From an uncultured Oscillospiraceae bacterium (GTDB taxonomy: Bacteria > Bacillota > Clostridia > Oscillospirales > Acutalibacteraceae), in NCBI GenBank assembly GCA_900543795.1, contig UQSH01000024.1, positions 1-23,241 on the forward strand: a DNA stretch of 23,241 nucleotides, written 5' to 3'. This document shows positions 1-7,599 of the stretch, in pieces. Both the position numbers and the translations under genes were made by a program. Under the pieces are notes generated by a model. That model worked only from the letters and a program-made list of their open reading frames with translations, did no database searches and was not told where the DNA came from. Position 1 is the stretch's first letter. Every line of letters starts with the position of its first letter.

Positions 1-870
1 TTCGCCGAGTCCGTCTATCGGCTCGCCGAGCGCATTAACAATTCTTCCGATAAACGCACTGCCAACGGGAACGCCTGCCTTTTTGCGTGTTCTGCGAACT
101 CTTGAGCCTGCGTGCACCTCACTGTCGTGCCCGAAAAGAATACAGCCTACTGAATTGTATTTAATATCCTGAACCATCGCCTTAACGCCGTTTTCAAAAA
201 CAACTATTTCGCCATACATAACATGGTCAAGGCCGTGAATTGTTGCAATACCGTCTCCAACAGAGATAACCGTTCCGATTTCATCATCAGAGCTTTCAAA
301 ATCGAAATTATTTACCTTTGATTTGAGGATTGAAATAACCTTTTCAGTGTCCTCTCCGCTTGTTACCTTTGCCTCTTCAACGATTTTTTCCTTAATTGTT
401 GTTAGCTTTGTTTTAAGGCTTCTGTCAAAAACCTTATTGCCTATTTCTATAATAAATCCGCCGATAATGGTCGGTGCATAAACCATATCTATTTCGGCAC
501 GGCCTGCTTTTTCCTCACGCATAACAAATTTTTTAATGCCTATAAGCTGCTCTGCGTTAGGCTCGGTTACATAATAAAGCGTTGCACGGGCAACCTTGTT
601 TTTCTTATCAAGCTCTGCAATATATGCTTTTTTTATATCATCAAGCAAATCAATATCACAGGTTACCGCAAGCTGCTTAATAAGCTCTGAAACAGAGGTG
701 TGAAAAAGCTCGTCAACAACCTTGTTTTTTTCGCCGATTGTTACGGTTGGATTATTAAGAACTCTGCGCAGCTCGGGCGTTTTGAGCAAATCCTGAGCGC
801 CTTCAAGCTCTGAAACACTGACCTCCGATAAAAGCAGCTTTTTAATTGTTTCATCAATGCTATGAGTCAT
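1..870 (-). CDS. ATP synthase delta-alpha fusion protein (partial, N-terminal 290 residues)
   Basis: One uninterrupted frame from the ATG at 870 to the window edge encodes an OSCP/delta subunit followed directly by the start of the alpha subunit. I read all 290 codons and found no stop. Residues 1-175 resemble delta: an alpha-helical N-terminal domain, then APTIIGGFIIEIGNKVFDRS near 140-150, typical of the delta C-terminal domain. From about residue 178 the sequence is alpha: VISILKSKV, then EIGTVISVGDGIATIHGLD and VPVGSAFIGRIVNALGEPID, the alpha beta-barrel crown and entry to the nucleotide domain. No ATG lies between M134 and M218, and starting at M218 would cut into the barrel, so a separate alpha start is unlikely. 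The start overlaps the atpF stop by 11 bases (coupling). In the F1 motor, delta caps the alpha3beta3 head and binds the b stalk. The rest of alpha lies outside the window. Confidence 0.9.
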   Translation of the reverse strand, partial: MTHSIDETIKKLLLSEVSVSELEGAQDLLKTPELRRVLNNPTVTIGEKNKVVDELFHTSVSELIKQLAVTCDIDLLDDIKKAYIAELDKKNKVARATLYYVTEPNAEQLIGIKKFVMREEKAGRAEIDMVYAPTIIGGFIIEIGNKVFDRSLKTKLTTIKEKIVEEAKVTSGEDTEKVISILKSKVNNFDFESSDDEIGTVISVGDGIATIHGLDHVMYGEIVVFENGVKAMVQDIKYNSVGCILFGHDSEVHAGSRVRRTRKKAGVPVGSAFIGRIVNALGEPIDGLGE

Positions 871-1351
871 TTTCATCACTGCTTTCATTTAAAAATTCAT
901 CAAAAATATCGCTGTCTGTTTTAGGAGTGATGCTTGCGCCGACAACCTTTTCGGCAGCCTGCATTGCAAGAGACGCAATATCCTCTCTTGCGCTTCTTTT
1001 GGCTCTTTCGCCCTCCTCGATTATCTGACGCCTTGCATTTTCCTTCATTTTTTCGGCATCCTCCCCTGCTTTATCAAGGATTCTGCCGTATTCGGTTTTT
1101 GCAGTTTGCTTTGCTTCGTTAATTATTCTTGACGATTCCTCATCAGCCGAGCGAAGCTTATTCTCATACTGCTTTTTTAAATCAAACGCATCGTTTTTTG
1201 CATCCTCTGCCTGCTGCATTTGATTATTAATCATCTCTTTACGCTCATTCATAACTTTAAGAATGGGCTTAAACAAAAATCTTTTCATCAGCAGATAAAA
1301 TATAACAAGATTTATCAGCGTAAAAAGAATATTCCAATCAAGCTTAAGCAT
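860..1351 (-). CDS. atpF: F1Fo ATP synthase subunit b
   Basis: The 163-residue protein has one N-terminal membrane helix (about residues 6-28, beginning with a short LDWNILFTLINLV segment) and then a long charged, Ala/Glu/Lys/Arg-rich helix to the end. This is the standard b-subunit design, in which two copies form the peripheral stalk that holds the F1 head against the rotating c-ring. Length is normal for the family. It lies between atpE and the delta-alpha fusion, and its stop overlaps the next ATG. It is unfused, unlike the mycobacterial b-delta protein. Confidence 0.95.
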   Translation of the reverse strand: MLKLDWNILFTLINLVIFYLLMKRFLFKPILKVMNERKEMINNQMQQAEDAKNDAFDLKKQYENKLRSADEESSRIINEAKQTAKTEYGRILDKAGEDAEKMKENARRQIIEEGERAKRSAREDIASLAMQAAEKVVGASITPKTDSDIFDEFLNESSDENDS

Positions 1352-1403
1352 TTACCGTGTTTCCTTTCAATAGGATTTTTCAGTCTTTTATTGACTTGAT
1401 CCT

Positions 1404-1622
1404 TTATTTAACAAAGAAAATAATAAGAATGCTTGCAACAAGTCCGTAAACTGCGGTTGCCTCGGCAAGCGCACAGCCGAGAAGAAGAGATGTTCTTATT
1501 TGATTTGCCGCTTCGGGCTGACGGGCAATTGACTCCGTTGCCTTACCTGTTGCTATGCCGATACCGATTCCTGCACCTAAACCTGCCAATACAGCTACTG
1601 CTGCTCCGATTGCTACTCCCAT
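1404..1622 (-). CDS. atpE: F1Fo ATP synthase subunit c
   Basis: The 72-residue proteolipid has two membrane helices joined by the cytoplasmic loop ARQPEA (33-38). The first helix is glycine-rich (GAGIGIGIATGKA). The ion-carrying carboxylate is Glu54 in LAEATAVYG of helix 2. Compared with the sodium-binding c-ring of Ilyobacter, the positions of Gln32 and Ser66 are Ile21 and Ala55 here, so I infer proton rather than sodium coupling. A GGAG ribosome site stands just upstream. The protein forms the rotor ring in the cytoplasmic membrane. Confidence 0.96.
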   Translation of the reverse strand: MGVAIGAAVAVLAGLGAGIGIGIATGKATESIARQPEAANQIRTSLLLGCALAEATAVYGLVASILIIFFVK

Positions 1623-1670
1623 AATAAATTCTCCTTTAATAATTAATAATTTTTATTTTATTCGAAGCTT

Positions 1671-2381
1671 CTATTCAATTGCTTCCTGAATATACATTGA
1701 TGTTAAAAATATAAAAATATATGCCTGCAAAAAGCCGTCAAACAAATCAAAATAAAAGCTGAATGCAAGCGAAACGCCAACCTTGAAAAAGACGATGCTT
1801 TTCAAAAGCTCCATAATGATAAACGCACCCAAAACATTACCGAAAAGTCGCATACAAAGCGAAAGAGGCTTGATAATTATTTCAAGCAAATTTATCGGCA
1901 AAACAACGGCAACCGGCTGGGCAAAGGATTTCAGATGGCCCTTTATTCCCTTGGCTCTTATTCCTGCCACTTCAACGAGAACAATACTCGTTAATGCCAG
2001 AGCGGCTGTTACTTGAAGGCTTTTTGTTGGCGGCTTAAAGCCAAAAAGCCCTATCATATTAGCTGCGCCTATATAAATTGCAACACACGAAAGCCACGGA
2101 ATATACTGTTCGCCCTTTTTGCCGAGAATATCTCCGAAAAAGGAATACAGCTTTTCCATACAGACCTCGAGAATCTGCTGACGCTTGCTTAACTCCCCGC
2201 TGACCTTTAAATTTCTTGTTAAAACAATTGCAAGCACCGTTAGCACCGCAATTATTATCCATGAAACAACGGTTGTTTCATCAACAGAAATATTTGTGTG
2301 AGGAATTGTGAAAACGCTTTTTATATCAAGCTGGTCGGACAGTTCTTCTTGCAGCCCCATTGTTACGGGCATTAAATTCAT
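1671..2381 (-). CDS. atpB: F1Fo ATP synthase subunit a
   Basis: The 236-residue polytopic membrane protein has five or six hydrophobic helices. The essential arginine sits in LCMRLFGNVLGAF, the family signature for the helix facing the c-ring; the last helix carries FDGFLQAYIFIFLTSMYI. It forms the ion half-channels. The start at 2381 is supported by AGGAGG at 2389-2394, seven bases upstream. It is the first gene of the operon visible here, as no atpI lies before it: a promoter and then divergent proS follow. Gene order is atpB-atpE-atpF-(atpH-atpA). Confidence 0.95.
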   Translation of the reverse strand: MNLMPVTMGLQEELSDQLDIKSVFTIPHTNISVDETTVVSWIIIAVLTVLAIVLTRNLKVSGELSKRQQILEVCMEKLYSFFGDILGKKGEQYIPWLSCVAIYIGAANMIGLFGFKPPTKSLQVTAALALTSIVLVEVAGIRAKGIKGHLKSFAQPVAVVLPINLLEIIIKPLSLCMRLFGNVLGAFIIMELLKSIVFFKVGVSLAFSFYFDLFDGFLQAYIFIFLTSMYIQEAIE

Positions 2382-2414
2382 ATACCCGCCTCCTCTAACC
2401 TTTAATTTATCATC

Positions 2415-2442
2415 ATTATAGCACCCAAATTTTTAAATGCAA
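2415..2442 (-). promoter_or_regulatory. sigma-A promoter of the ATP synthase operon
   Basis: On the minus strand TTGCAT (2442-2437) is followed by a 16-base spacer and a perfect TATAAT (2420-2415), about 35 bases before the atpB start codon. It drives the operon leftward and is divergent from the proS promoter. Confidence 0.75.
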
Positions 2443-2515
2443 TAAAATCTTTTAAAAATTGTTTTTTGTATAAAAATTGCACTGTTTTGTTTAAAAAATT
2501 TATAAAAAAATAATA

Positions 2516-2544
2516 TTTACATATTATTATCAATGGTTTATAAT
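2516..2544 (+). promoter_or_regulatory. sigma-A promoter of proS
   Basis: TTTACA (2516-2521), a 17-base spacer and TATAAT (2539-2544) lie about 80 bases upstream of the proS start. The leader between them is short and AT-rich; I see no T-box. Confidence 0.75.
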
Positions 2545-2625
2545 AATATTTGCTGATTTTTTATAATTAATTACATAAATAGTTTTATGTCAAATTTTTG
2601 TATTAATATATTTAAGGAGAGCGCA

Positions 2626-4068
2626 ATGGCAAAGGAACAGAAAAAAATGGTTGACGACATAACCTCTATGGACGAGGATTTTGCAAAATGGTACACCGAT
2701 ATTTGCAAAAAAGCCGAGCTGATTGAATACACAAGCGTTAAGGGCTGTATGGTTATCCGCCCTTACGGCTATGCTATTTGGGAAAACATCCAAAAAATCC
2801 TTGACGGTATGTTTAAGGATGAGGGGCACGAAAATGTTTGTATGCCTATGTTTATTCCCGAAAGCCTGCTTCAAAAGGAAAAGGACCATGTTGAAGGCTT
2901 TGCCCCCGAATGTGCATGGGTAACAATCGGCGGAAGCGAGGAGCTTGAGGAACGCCTTTGTGTTCGCCCAACCTCCGAAACGCTTTTCTGCGAGCATTTC
3001 AAAAATGTTGTTCATTCTTACCGTGATTTACCTAAGCTTTATAATCAATGGGTTTCCGTTGTTCGCTGGGAAAAAACAACAAGACCGTTTTTGCGTTCAA
3101 GAGAATTTCTTTGGCAGGAGGGCCATACGCTTCACGCAACTGCCGAGGAGGCAATTGAGGAAACGGAAAAAATGCTTAATGTTTACACAAAATTCTGCCA
3201 GGAATATCTTGCTATTCCCGTTGTTAAGGGTATGAAAACCGAAAGCGATAAATTTGCAGGCGCAGAGCGCACCTACTGCATTGAAGCGCTTATGCACGAC
3301 GGAAAGGCACTTCAAGCCGGCACCTCCCACTATTTCGGAGACGGCTTTGCAAAGGCATTTGAAATTCAGTTTTCCGATAAAGACAATAAATTGAGATTCC
3401 CACATCAAACCTCTTGGGGAATGACAACAAGACTTATCGGCGCAATCATTATGACTCACGGCGACAATAACGGTCTTGTTCTTCCGCCTGCTGTTGCACC
3501 TATTCAGGCAATCGTTATACCCGTTGCGCAGCACAAGGAGGGTGTGCTTGAAAAGGCAAACGAGATTTGCAACAGGCTCAAAAAGGTTTGCAGAGCAAAA
3601 ATTGACGATTCCTCAAACACGCCGGGCTGGAAATTTGCCGAATACGAGATGAAGGGTGTTCCCGTTCGTGTTGAAATAGGACCGAAGGATATTGAAAATA
3701 ATCAATGCGTTATCGTTACACGCCACAACAGAGAAAAAACATTCGTTAGCCTTGACAATCTTGAAGAAGCAGTTTTGCAAAAGCTTGATGAGGTTCGCAA
3801 CGGACTTTATGAATCCGCACTTGAAAACAGAGAGCGCAGAACATATATCTGCAAAAACACAGACGAAATAATCAATGCACTTGAAGAAAACGGAGACGGC
3901 TTTGTTAAGGCAATGTGGTGCGGCAGCGAGGAATGTGAGGATAAGGTTAAGGAATTAACCGGCGTAGGTTCAAGATGTATTCCGCTTGAACAGGAGCATT
4001 TGAGCGACACCTGCGTTTGCTGCGGCAAGCCGGCAAAGAGTATGCTCTATTGGGGCAAGGCATATTAA
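2626..4068 (+). CDS. proS: prolyl-tRNA synthetase, archaeal/eukaryote type (ProS type 3)
   Basis: The 480-residue class II synthetase charges tRNA-Pro with proline in the cytoplasm. Family signs are the N-terminal FAKWYTDICKKAELIEY segment, class II motif 2 (RWEKTTRPFLRSREFLWQEG), motif 3 in SWGMTTRLIGAIIMTHGD, an anticodon-binding domain from about 285, and a C-terminal zinc-type domain with Cys pairs (CGSEEC and CVCCGKPA) ending in the conserved terminal Tyr (WGKAY). It lacks the editing insert of the long bacterial form. I chose the ATG at 2626 because AAGGAG at 2614-2619 sits seven bases before it. An in-frame ATG at 2587 would add 13 residues not expected in the family. galE follows after 48 bases with no terminator between, so the two may be co-transcribed. 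Confidence 0.97.
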   Translation: MAKEQKKMVDDITSMDEDFAKWYTDICKKAELIEYTSVKGCMVIRPYGYAIWENIQKILDGMFKDEGHENVCMPMFIPESLLQKEKDHVEGFAPECAWVTIGGSEELEERLCVRPTSETLFCEHFKNVVHSYRDLPKLYNQWVSVVRWEKTTRPFLRSREFLWQEGHTLHATAEEAIEETEKMLNVYTKFCQEYLAIPVVKGMKTESDKFAGAERTYCIEALMHDGKALQAGTSHYFGDGFAKAFEIQFSDKDNKLRFPHQTSWGMTTRLIGAIIMTHGDNNGLVLPPAVAPIQAIVIPVAQHKEGVLEKANEICNRLKKVCRAKIDDSSNTPGWKFAEYEMKGVPVRVEIGPKDIENNQCVIVTRHNREKTFVSLDNLEEAVLQKLDEVRNGLYESALENRERRTYICKNTDEIINALEENGDGFVKAMWCGSEECEDKVKELTGVGSRCIPLEQEHLSDTCVCCGKPAKSMLYWGKAY

Positions 4069-4116
4069 TTAATGTATAAATCATTTTAATATAGTAACTG
4101 TAAAGGAAGGTTTTTT

Positions 4117-5133
4117 ATGGCAGTTTTAGTAACGGGCGGTGCAGGATATATAGGAAGCCACACCTGCGTTGAGCTTATTAATGCGGGGGTTGATGTTGTT
4201 ATAGTTGACAATTTCTATAACTGCAAAAAATCAAGCATAAGCAGAATTCGTGCACTTGTTGACAGAGATTTCAAATACTATGAATGTGATATTCGCGACC
4301 GCGACGGAATGGACGCAATCTTCAAAAAGGAAAGCATTGATTCCGTTATCCACTTTGCAGGTCTTAAAGCAGTTGGCGAAAGCGTTCACAAGCCGATTGA
4401 ATATTTCGATAACAATGTTAACGGAACTCTTGTTTTGCTTGATGTTATGAGAAATAACGGCTGTAAAAAAATTGTTTTCTCTTCTTCCGCAACCGTTTAC
4501 GGTATGAACAACATTTCTCCGCTTACCGAGGACATGACCGTTGGCGGAGTTACAAATCCTTACGGACGCACAAAATATATGATTGAGTGCATTTTGCAGG
4601 ATTTATTTGTTTCCGACAGTGAATGGTCTATCTGCCTGCTTCGCTATTTCAATCCTATCGGAGCGCACAAGAGCGGAACAATGGGAGAGGATCCAAACGG
4701 TATTCCGAACAACCTTATGCCGTATATCACCCAGGTTGCAATCGGCAAAAGAGAAAAGCTTAATGTTTGGGGCAACGATTATGATACTCACGACGGAACA
4801 GGTGTTCGTGATTATATCCATGTTGTTGACCTTGCACTCGGCCATGTTAAAGCCGTTGAAAAGGTTAAAAAGGAAACGGGACTTTTCATTTACAATCTCG
4901 GAACAGGCAAGGGATACAGCGTTCTTGATGTTGTTAAGGCATTTGAAAAGGCATCCGGCGTTGAAATTCCTTATGTTATCGGTCCTCGCCGCGAGGGCGA
5001 TATAGCAACCTGCTATTCTGATCCTTCAAAGGCATTTAAGGAGCTTGGCTGGAAGGCTGAAAGAGACATTGAAGAAATGTGTGAGGACAGCTGGCGTTGG
5101 CAAAGCCAAAACCCAAACGGATATCCCGACTGA
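4117..5133 (+). CDS. galE: UDP-glucose 4-epimerase
   Basis: The 338-residue short-chain dehydrogenase-type epimerase interconverts UDP-glucose and UDP-galactose, using tightly bound NAD, in the Leloir pathway and envelope sugar supply. The NAD-binding Rossmann motif GGAGYIGS is at residues 7-14. SSSATVYG precedes the catalytic Tyr149 and Lys153 (YGRTK). The substrate-binding region NPIGAHKSGTMGEDPNGIPN and the C-terminal RREGDIATCYSDPSKA are typical of GalE. AAGGAAGG precedes the ATG. A strong terminator follows. Confidence 0.96.
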   Translation: MAVLVTGGAGYIGSHTCVELINAGVDVVIVDNFYNCKKSSISRIRALVDRDFKYYECDIRDRDGMDAIFKKESIDSVIHFAGLKAVGESVHKPIEYFDNNVNGTLVLLDVMRNNGCKKIVFSSSATVYGMNNISPLTEDMTVGGVTNPYGRTKYMIECILQDLFVSDSEWSICLLRYFNPIGAHKSGTMGEDPNGIPNNLMPYITQVAIGKREKLNVWGNDYDTHDGTGVRDYIHVVDLALGHVKAVEKVKKETGLFIYNLGTGKGYSVLDVVKAFEKASGVEIPYVIGPRREGDIATCYSDPSKAFKELGWKAERDIEEMCEDSWRWQSQNPNGYPD

Positions 5134-5154
5134 TAAAATTTAATTGAATTTTTT

Positions 5155-5204
5155 ATACCGCTGTTTTTTGAGTGTTGCTGCTCGTCAAACAGCGGTATTT
5201 TTTT
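5155..5204 (+). terminator. rho-independent terminator after galE
   Basis: A perfect 12-base stem (5155-5166 with 5187-5198) has a 20-base loop and is followed by a run of T. It ends the proS-galE transcript. Confidence 0.92.
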
Positions 5205-5267
5205 ACCAAAATTTAAAAATTAACAAAAATATTTACAAAAAAATTACAAATATGTATGTTATTAATA

Positions 5268-5296
5268 TTGATATTACAAAATGGTAAATGTATAAT
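5268..5296 (+). promoter_or_regulatory. sigma-A promoter of the DUF6472/deacetylase operon
   Basis: TTGATA (5268-5273), a 17-base spacer and a perfect TATAAT (5291-5296) lie in the otherwise gene-free 5134-5438 gap. Transcription would begin near 5303, giving a leader of about 135 bases. Confidence 0.8.
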
Positions 5297-5342
5297 ATTG
5301 TTATCAGGAAATAGTTCAACGATTATTTTAATATAATTAACA

Positions 5343-5415
5343 TAGGCAACGGTGAAAAATGCAAAATCCACTATATTTCTTCATTTGTGCGATTAGGATT
5401 GCTTTGCGTTGCCTA
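5343..5415 (+). promoter_or_regulatory. structured 5' leader of unknown class
   Basis: TAGGCAACG (5343-5351) is perfectly complementary to CGTTGCCTA (5407-5415) and encloses 55 bases. Inside, AATCC (5365-5369) can pair with GGATT (5396-5400) and CAA (5362-5364) with TTG (5404-5406), giving a stacked multi-part stem. It lies between the promoter and the start codon at 5439, with a weak ribosome site (GGAG at 5423) just after the closing arm. It does not match any riboswitch consensus I know. Confidence 0.45.
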
Positions 5416-5438
5416 AAAGCTGCGGAGATGAAAAGATA

Positions 5439-5624
5439 ATGGACGCCTTATGCGAACAGTGCCGTTGGTTTGTTTTTGACGAGGAGGATTCCGACGGAGG
5501 ATATTGTAATTTAACGCTTGACGAAGACGAATATGTTAGATTTTTAGCCGAATCTTCGTGCAAGACCTGCAAATATTTTTGTGCAGACGGCGGAGAATAT
5601 GAAATTGTGAGGAGGCAGAATTGA
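5439..5624 (+). CDS. small Cys-rich acidic protein, DUF6472-like
   Basis: The 61-residue acidic protein has two CxxC knuckles (CEQC at 5-8 and CKTC near 47-50), extra Cys residues (GYC and YFC) and LDEDEYVRFL in the middle. This matches the small DUF6472 family of Clostridia as I remember it. The function is unknown; the Cys pattern suggests a zinc or redox-active knuckle. The ATG at 5439 is preferred over an upstream TTG at 5409, which lies inside the leader stem. Its TGA stop overlaps the next ATG (TGATG), so the deacetylase downstream is translationally coupled to it. Confidence 0.8.
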   Translation: MDALCEQCRWFVFDEEDSDGGYCNLTLDEDEYVRFLAESSCKTCKYFCADGGEYEIVRRQN

Positions 5625-7057
5625 TGATTGCAAGTAAAAGAAGAGCTGTAAGCGGAAAAACGGCGGCGGCATTTGTTGCCGTTTTGATTGCCATTGCCGT
5701 CTCGGCTGTTCTTATTAATCAAAATATTAAAGCAAATTCAATATATGTTAACAACAGCGCTATCATTTTAGGCGTCGGTCAAGAGTATAATCTGCCCGTT
5801 GAGAGCAATGCTTTTTTGAAAATTAAAAGCTATAACGATAATGTTGTCAGAGTTGACCGCAACGGAAAATTCACTGCTGTTTCAAAGGGAGAAGCACTTG
5901 TTAAGGTAGGCACGCACGATATTGCCGTTATTGTTGACAATGCACCCGATTCCGTTTGCTTTTCACAGGCTCAAACAGATATAGGAAACGGAGAAAAATA
6001 CCGTGTTCATATTCAGGCAGGCTCAAGCGGATGTAATTCCGGTTTTGAATTTACAAGCTCTGACGAGAATATTCTGACAGTTGACAGCCTTGGAGAGATA
6101 ACGGGAGTTTCAAACGGAACTGCAAAGCTTTCCGTTAAAACTTATAACGGGCTTACCGCATCCTGCATTATAAATGTTAAGGACGCACCCGAGGAGATAA
6201 CATATCCCTATTCCGCAAAAACGGTTTATTTGGGAACAACGGCAAATCTGTGCCCGTCTGTTACCTCGGGAAGCGCATCAAAAACAACGCAGATAGTTTC
6301 AGATAACACAGATATTGTTAAGGTTGAGGGAACAAAGCTTATCCCCGTTTCAGAGGGAAGGGCAACAGTTACCGCTTCAACCTATAACGGCAAAACGGCA
6401 CAATGCGAAATAAACGTTGTTGAGGCTCCGTTTTATATAAGAACAAACCTTGACCCCTCACTGCCGATGATTGCACTTTCGTTTGATGACGGACCGAACT
6501 ATGCTTCAACAAATGCAATTCTTGATGTTTTGGAGCAATATAACTGCTCGGCAAGCTTCTTCATTGTTGGCTCTCGTCTTGACTTCGGCGGAAACGATAA
6601 ATGCGCAAAAAGAATGGTTGAAATCGGATGTCAGCTTGGAAATCATACATACGACCATAAGCATTACGGTGCCGATGTTACTGTTGACGATATAACGAGG
6701 GGTGCAGAAAAAATTAAAGAGGTTACGGGATACGCTCCCTCCGCTTACCGCCCGACAGGCGGCTATATGTCTGACATTATAAAAGAAAACTGCGGTGCGC
6801 CGATATGCCTTTGGAGCATTGACACAAATGATTGGAGCTATCGAAACTCCGAAAAGCTTTACAACTATGTTTTATATGCCGCCGATGACGGCGATATAAT
6901 TCTTATGCACGATATTTATTCAACAAGCGCAACAGCAGTTGAATGGTTTGTGCCCGAGCTTGTCAACAAAGGCTATCAAATAGTAAACATTGCCGAGCTT
7001 GCATATTATAAGGATGTTCAGCTTGAAAACGGCTCTGTTTACAGTTCTTTTAAATAA
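5624..7057 (+). CDS. membrane-anchored polysaccharide deacetylase with bacterial Ig-like domains
   Basis: The 477-residue protein has one N-terminal membrane helix (about 15-33), three bacterial Ig-like (Big_2) repeats (about 40-270, each with a GxAxVxVxT/YNG-type end such as GRATVTASTYNGKTAQC), and a C-terminal NodB domain (about 280-460). NodB motifs are all present: SFDDGP with the metal/catalytic pair Asp288-Asp289, HTYDH (His341, His345), RPTGG, DTNDW and ILMHD. Such enzymes remove N-acetyl groups from cell-wall glycans outside the cell; the exact substrate (peptidoglycan or other) is not shown. GGAGG at 5611-5615 sits eight bases before the ATG at 5624, and the start overlaps the previous stop. 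Confidence 0.92.
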   Translation: MIASKRRAVSGKTAAAFVAVLIAIAVSAVLINQNIKANSIYVNNSAIILGVGQEYNLPVESNAFLKIKSYNDNVVRVDRNGKFTAVSKGEALVKVGTHDIAVIVDNAPDSVCFSQAQTDIGNGEKYRVHIQAGSSGCNSGFEFTSSDENILTVDSLGEITGVSNGTAKLSVKTYNGLTASCIINVKDAPEEITYPYSAKTVYLGTTANLCPSVTSGSASKTTQIVSDNTDIVKVEGTKLIPVSEGRATVTASTYNGKTAQCEINVVEAPFYIRTNLDPSLPMIALSFDDGPNYASTNAILDVLEQYNCSASFFIVGSRLDFGGNDKCAKRMVEIGCQLGNHTYDHKHYGADVTVDDITRGAEKIKEVTGYAPSAYRPTGGYMSDIIKENCGAPICLWSIDTNDWSYRNSEKLYNYVLYAADDGDIILMHDIYSTSATAVEWFVPELVNKGYQIVNIAELAYYKDVQLENGSVYSSFK

Positions 7058-7079
7058 TAATTTCGGAAAGGGAAAAATT

Positions 7080-7484
7080 ATGGTTGAAATTAAGGGCTAC
7101 AAAATTAACAAAATTGAGGTTGAAAACAAGGTTCAGCCGGGAACGCAGCTTAAGCTGCAAAATCAGGTTAAATATAATGTTAATTATATGGACGATGTTA
7201 AAAAATGTATCGGTATTCTTGAATTCAGAATATCCGACGCAGAGCTTAATCCCTTTGAGGTAAAAATTGAGATGGCTGCGGAGTTTACCTACGGCGACGG
7301 GGACGAAAGAGCAGAAATTCATACAACATCGTTTGACCAGCTTTTCCCGTTTTTAAGAATGACCGTAAACAATGCAACTGCGCTTACGGGTATGCCCGGG
7401 CTTATGATACCTATGCTTAAGCTTAACAAGGAAACGGTTACCGTTAATTCGGCAGAGAAAAAAGAAGAAAGTCCTCTTAATTAA
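7080..7484 (+). CDS. SecB-like chaperone-fold protein
   Basis: The 134-residue acidic protein has alternating beta-strand sequence (EIKGYKINKIEVENK; KCIGILEFRISD; EVKIEMAAEFTY) and then a helix-loop segment FDQLFPFLRMTVNNATALTG followed by MPGLMIPML. This resembles the SecB C-terminal signature (LFPYxR..., then a proline-rich loop). SecB-fold proteins bind unfolded proteins; Gram-positive members are often orphan or toxin-antitoxin chaperones. No toxin or antitoxin is next to it. The ATG at 7080 follows GGAAAGGG; an earlier in-frame start would lie inside the deacetylase gene. It starts 22 bases after the deacetylase stop, so probably the same operon. Family assignment rests on pattern only. 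Confidence 0.65.
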   Translation: MVEIKGYKINKIEVENKVQPGTQLKLQNQVKYNVNYMDDVKKCIGILEFRISDAELNPFEVKIEMAAEFTYGDGDERAEIHTTSFDQLFPFLRMTVNNATALTGMPGLMIPMLKLNKETVTVNSAEKKEESPLN

Positions 7485-7496
7485 TTAAATTATCTG

Positions 7497-7525
7497 TTGA
7501 CTTGTTTTAAGTAATATTATATAAT
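7497..7525 (+). promoter_or_regulatory. sigma-A promoter of purA
   Basis: TTGACT (7497-7502), a 17-base spacer and a perfect TATAAT (7520-7525). Transcription would start near 7532, almost at the foot of the hairpin described next. Confidence 0.85.
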
Positions 7526-7532
7526 CAAAAAA

Positions 7533-7577
7533 GGGAACGGCGCTCTCCGAGTTATCGTTCCCGTTTGTTTTTATTTT
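7533..7577 (+). terminator. terminator-like hairpin in the purA leader
   Basis: GGGAACG (7533-7539) pairs with CGTTCCC (7556-7562) and is followed by a T-rich tail. It lies after the purA promoter, not before it. It could end transcripts from the SecB-like gene upstream and also act as an attenuator or 5' stabilising hairpin on the purA transcript. Confidence 0.7.
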
Positions 7578-7599
7578 AAAAATAGGAGATATGTTGATT

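Noticed and set aside
1404..1622. Sodium-coupled c-ring
   Set aside because: The Gln and Ser ligands of known sodium-binding c subunits are replaced by Ile21 and Ala55; only the universal Glu54 remains.
2545..2625. T-box or riboswitch in the proS leader
   Set aside because: The leader is only about 75 bases, AT-rich, and lacks T-box or specifier-loop sequences and a terminator hairpin.
7080..7484. Toxin-antitoxin-chaperone locus around the SecB-like gene
   Set aside because: The neighbours are a deacetylase and purA; no small toxin or antitoxin ORF with a ribosome site is adjacent.
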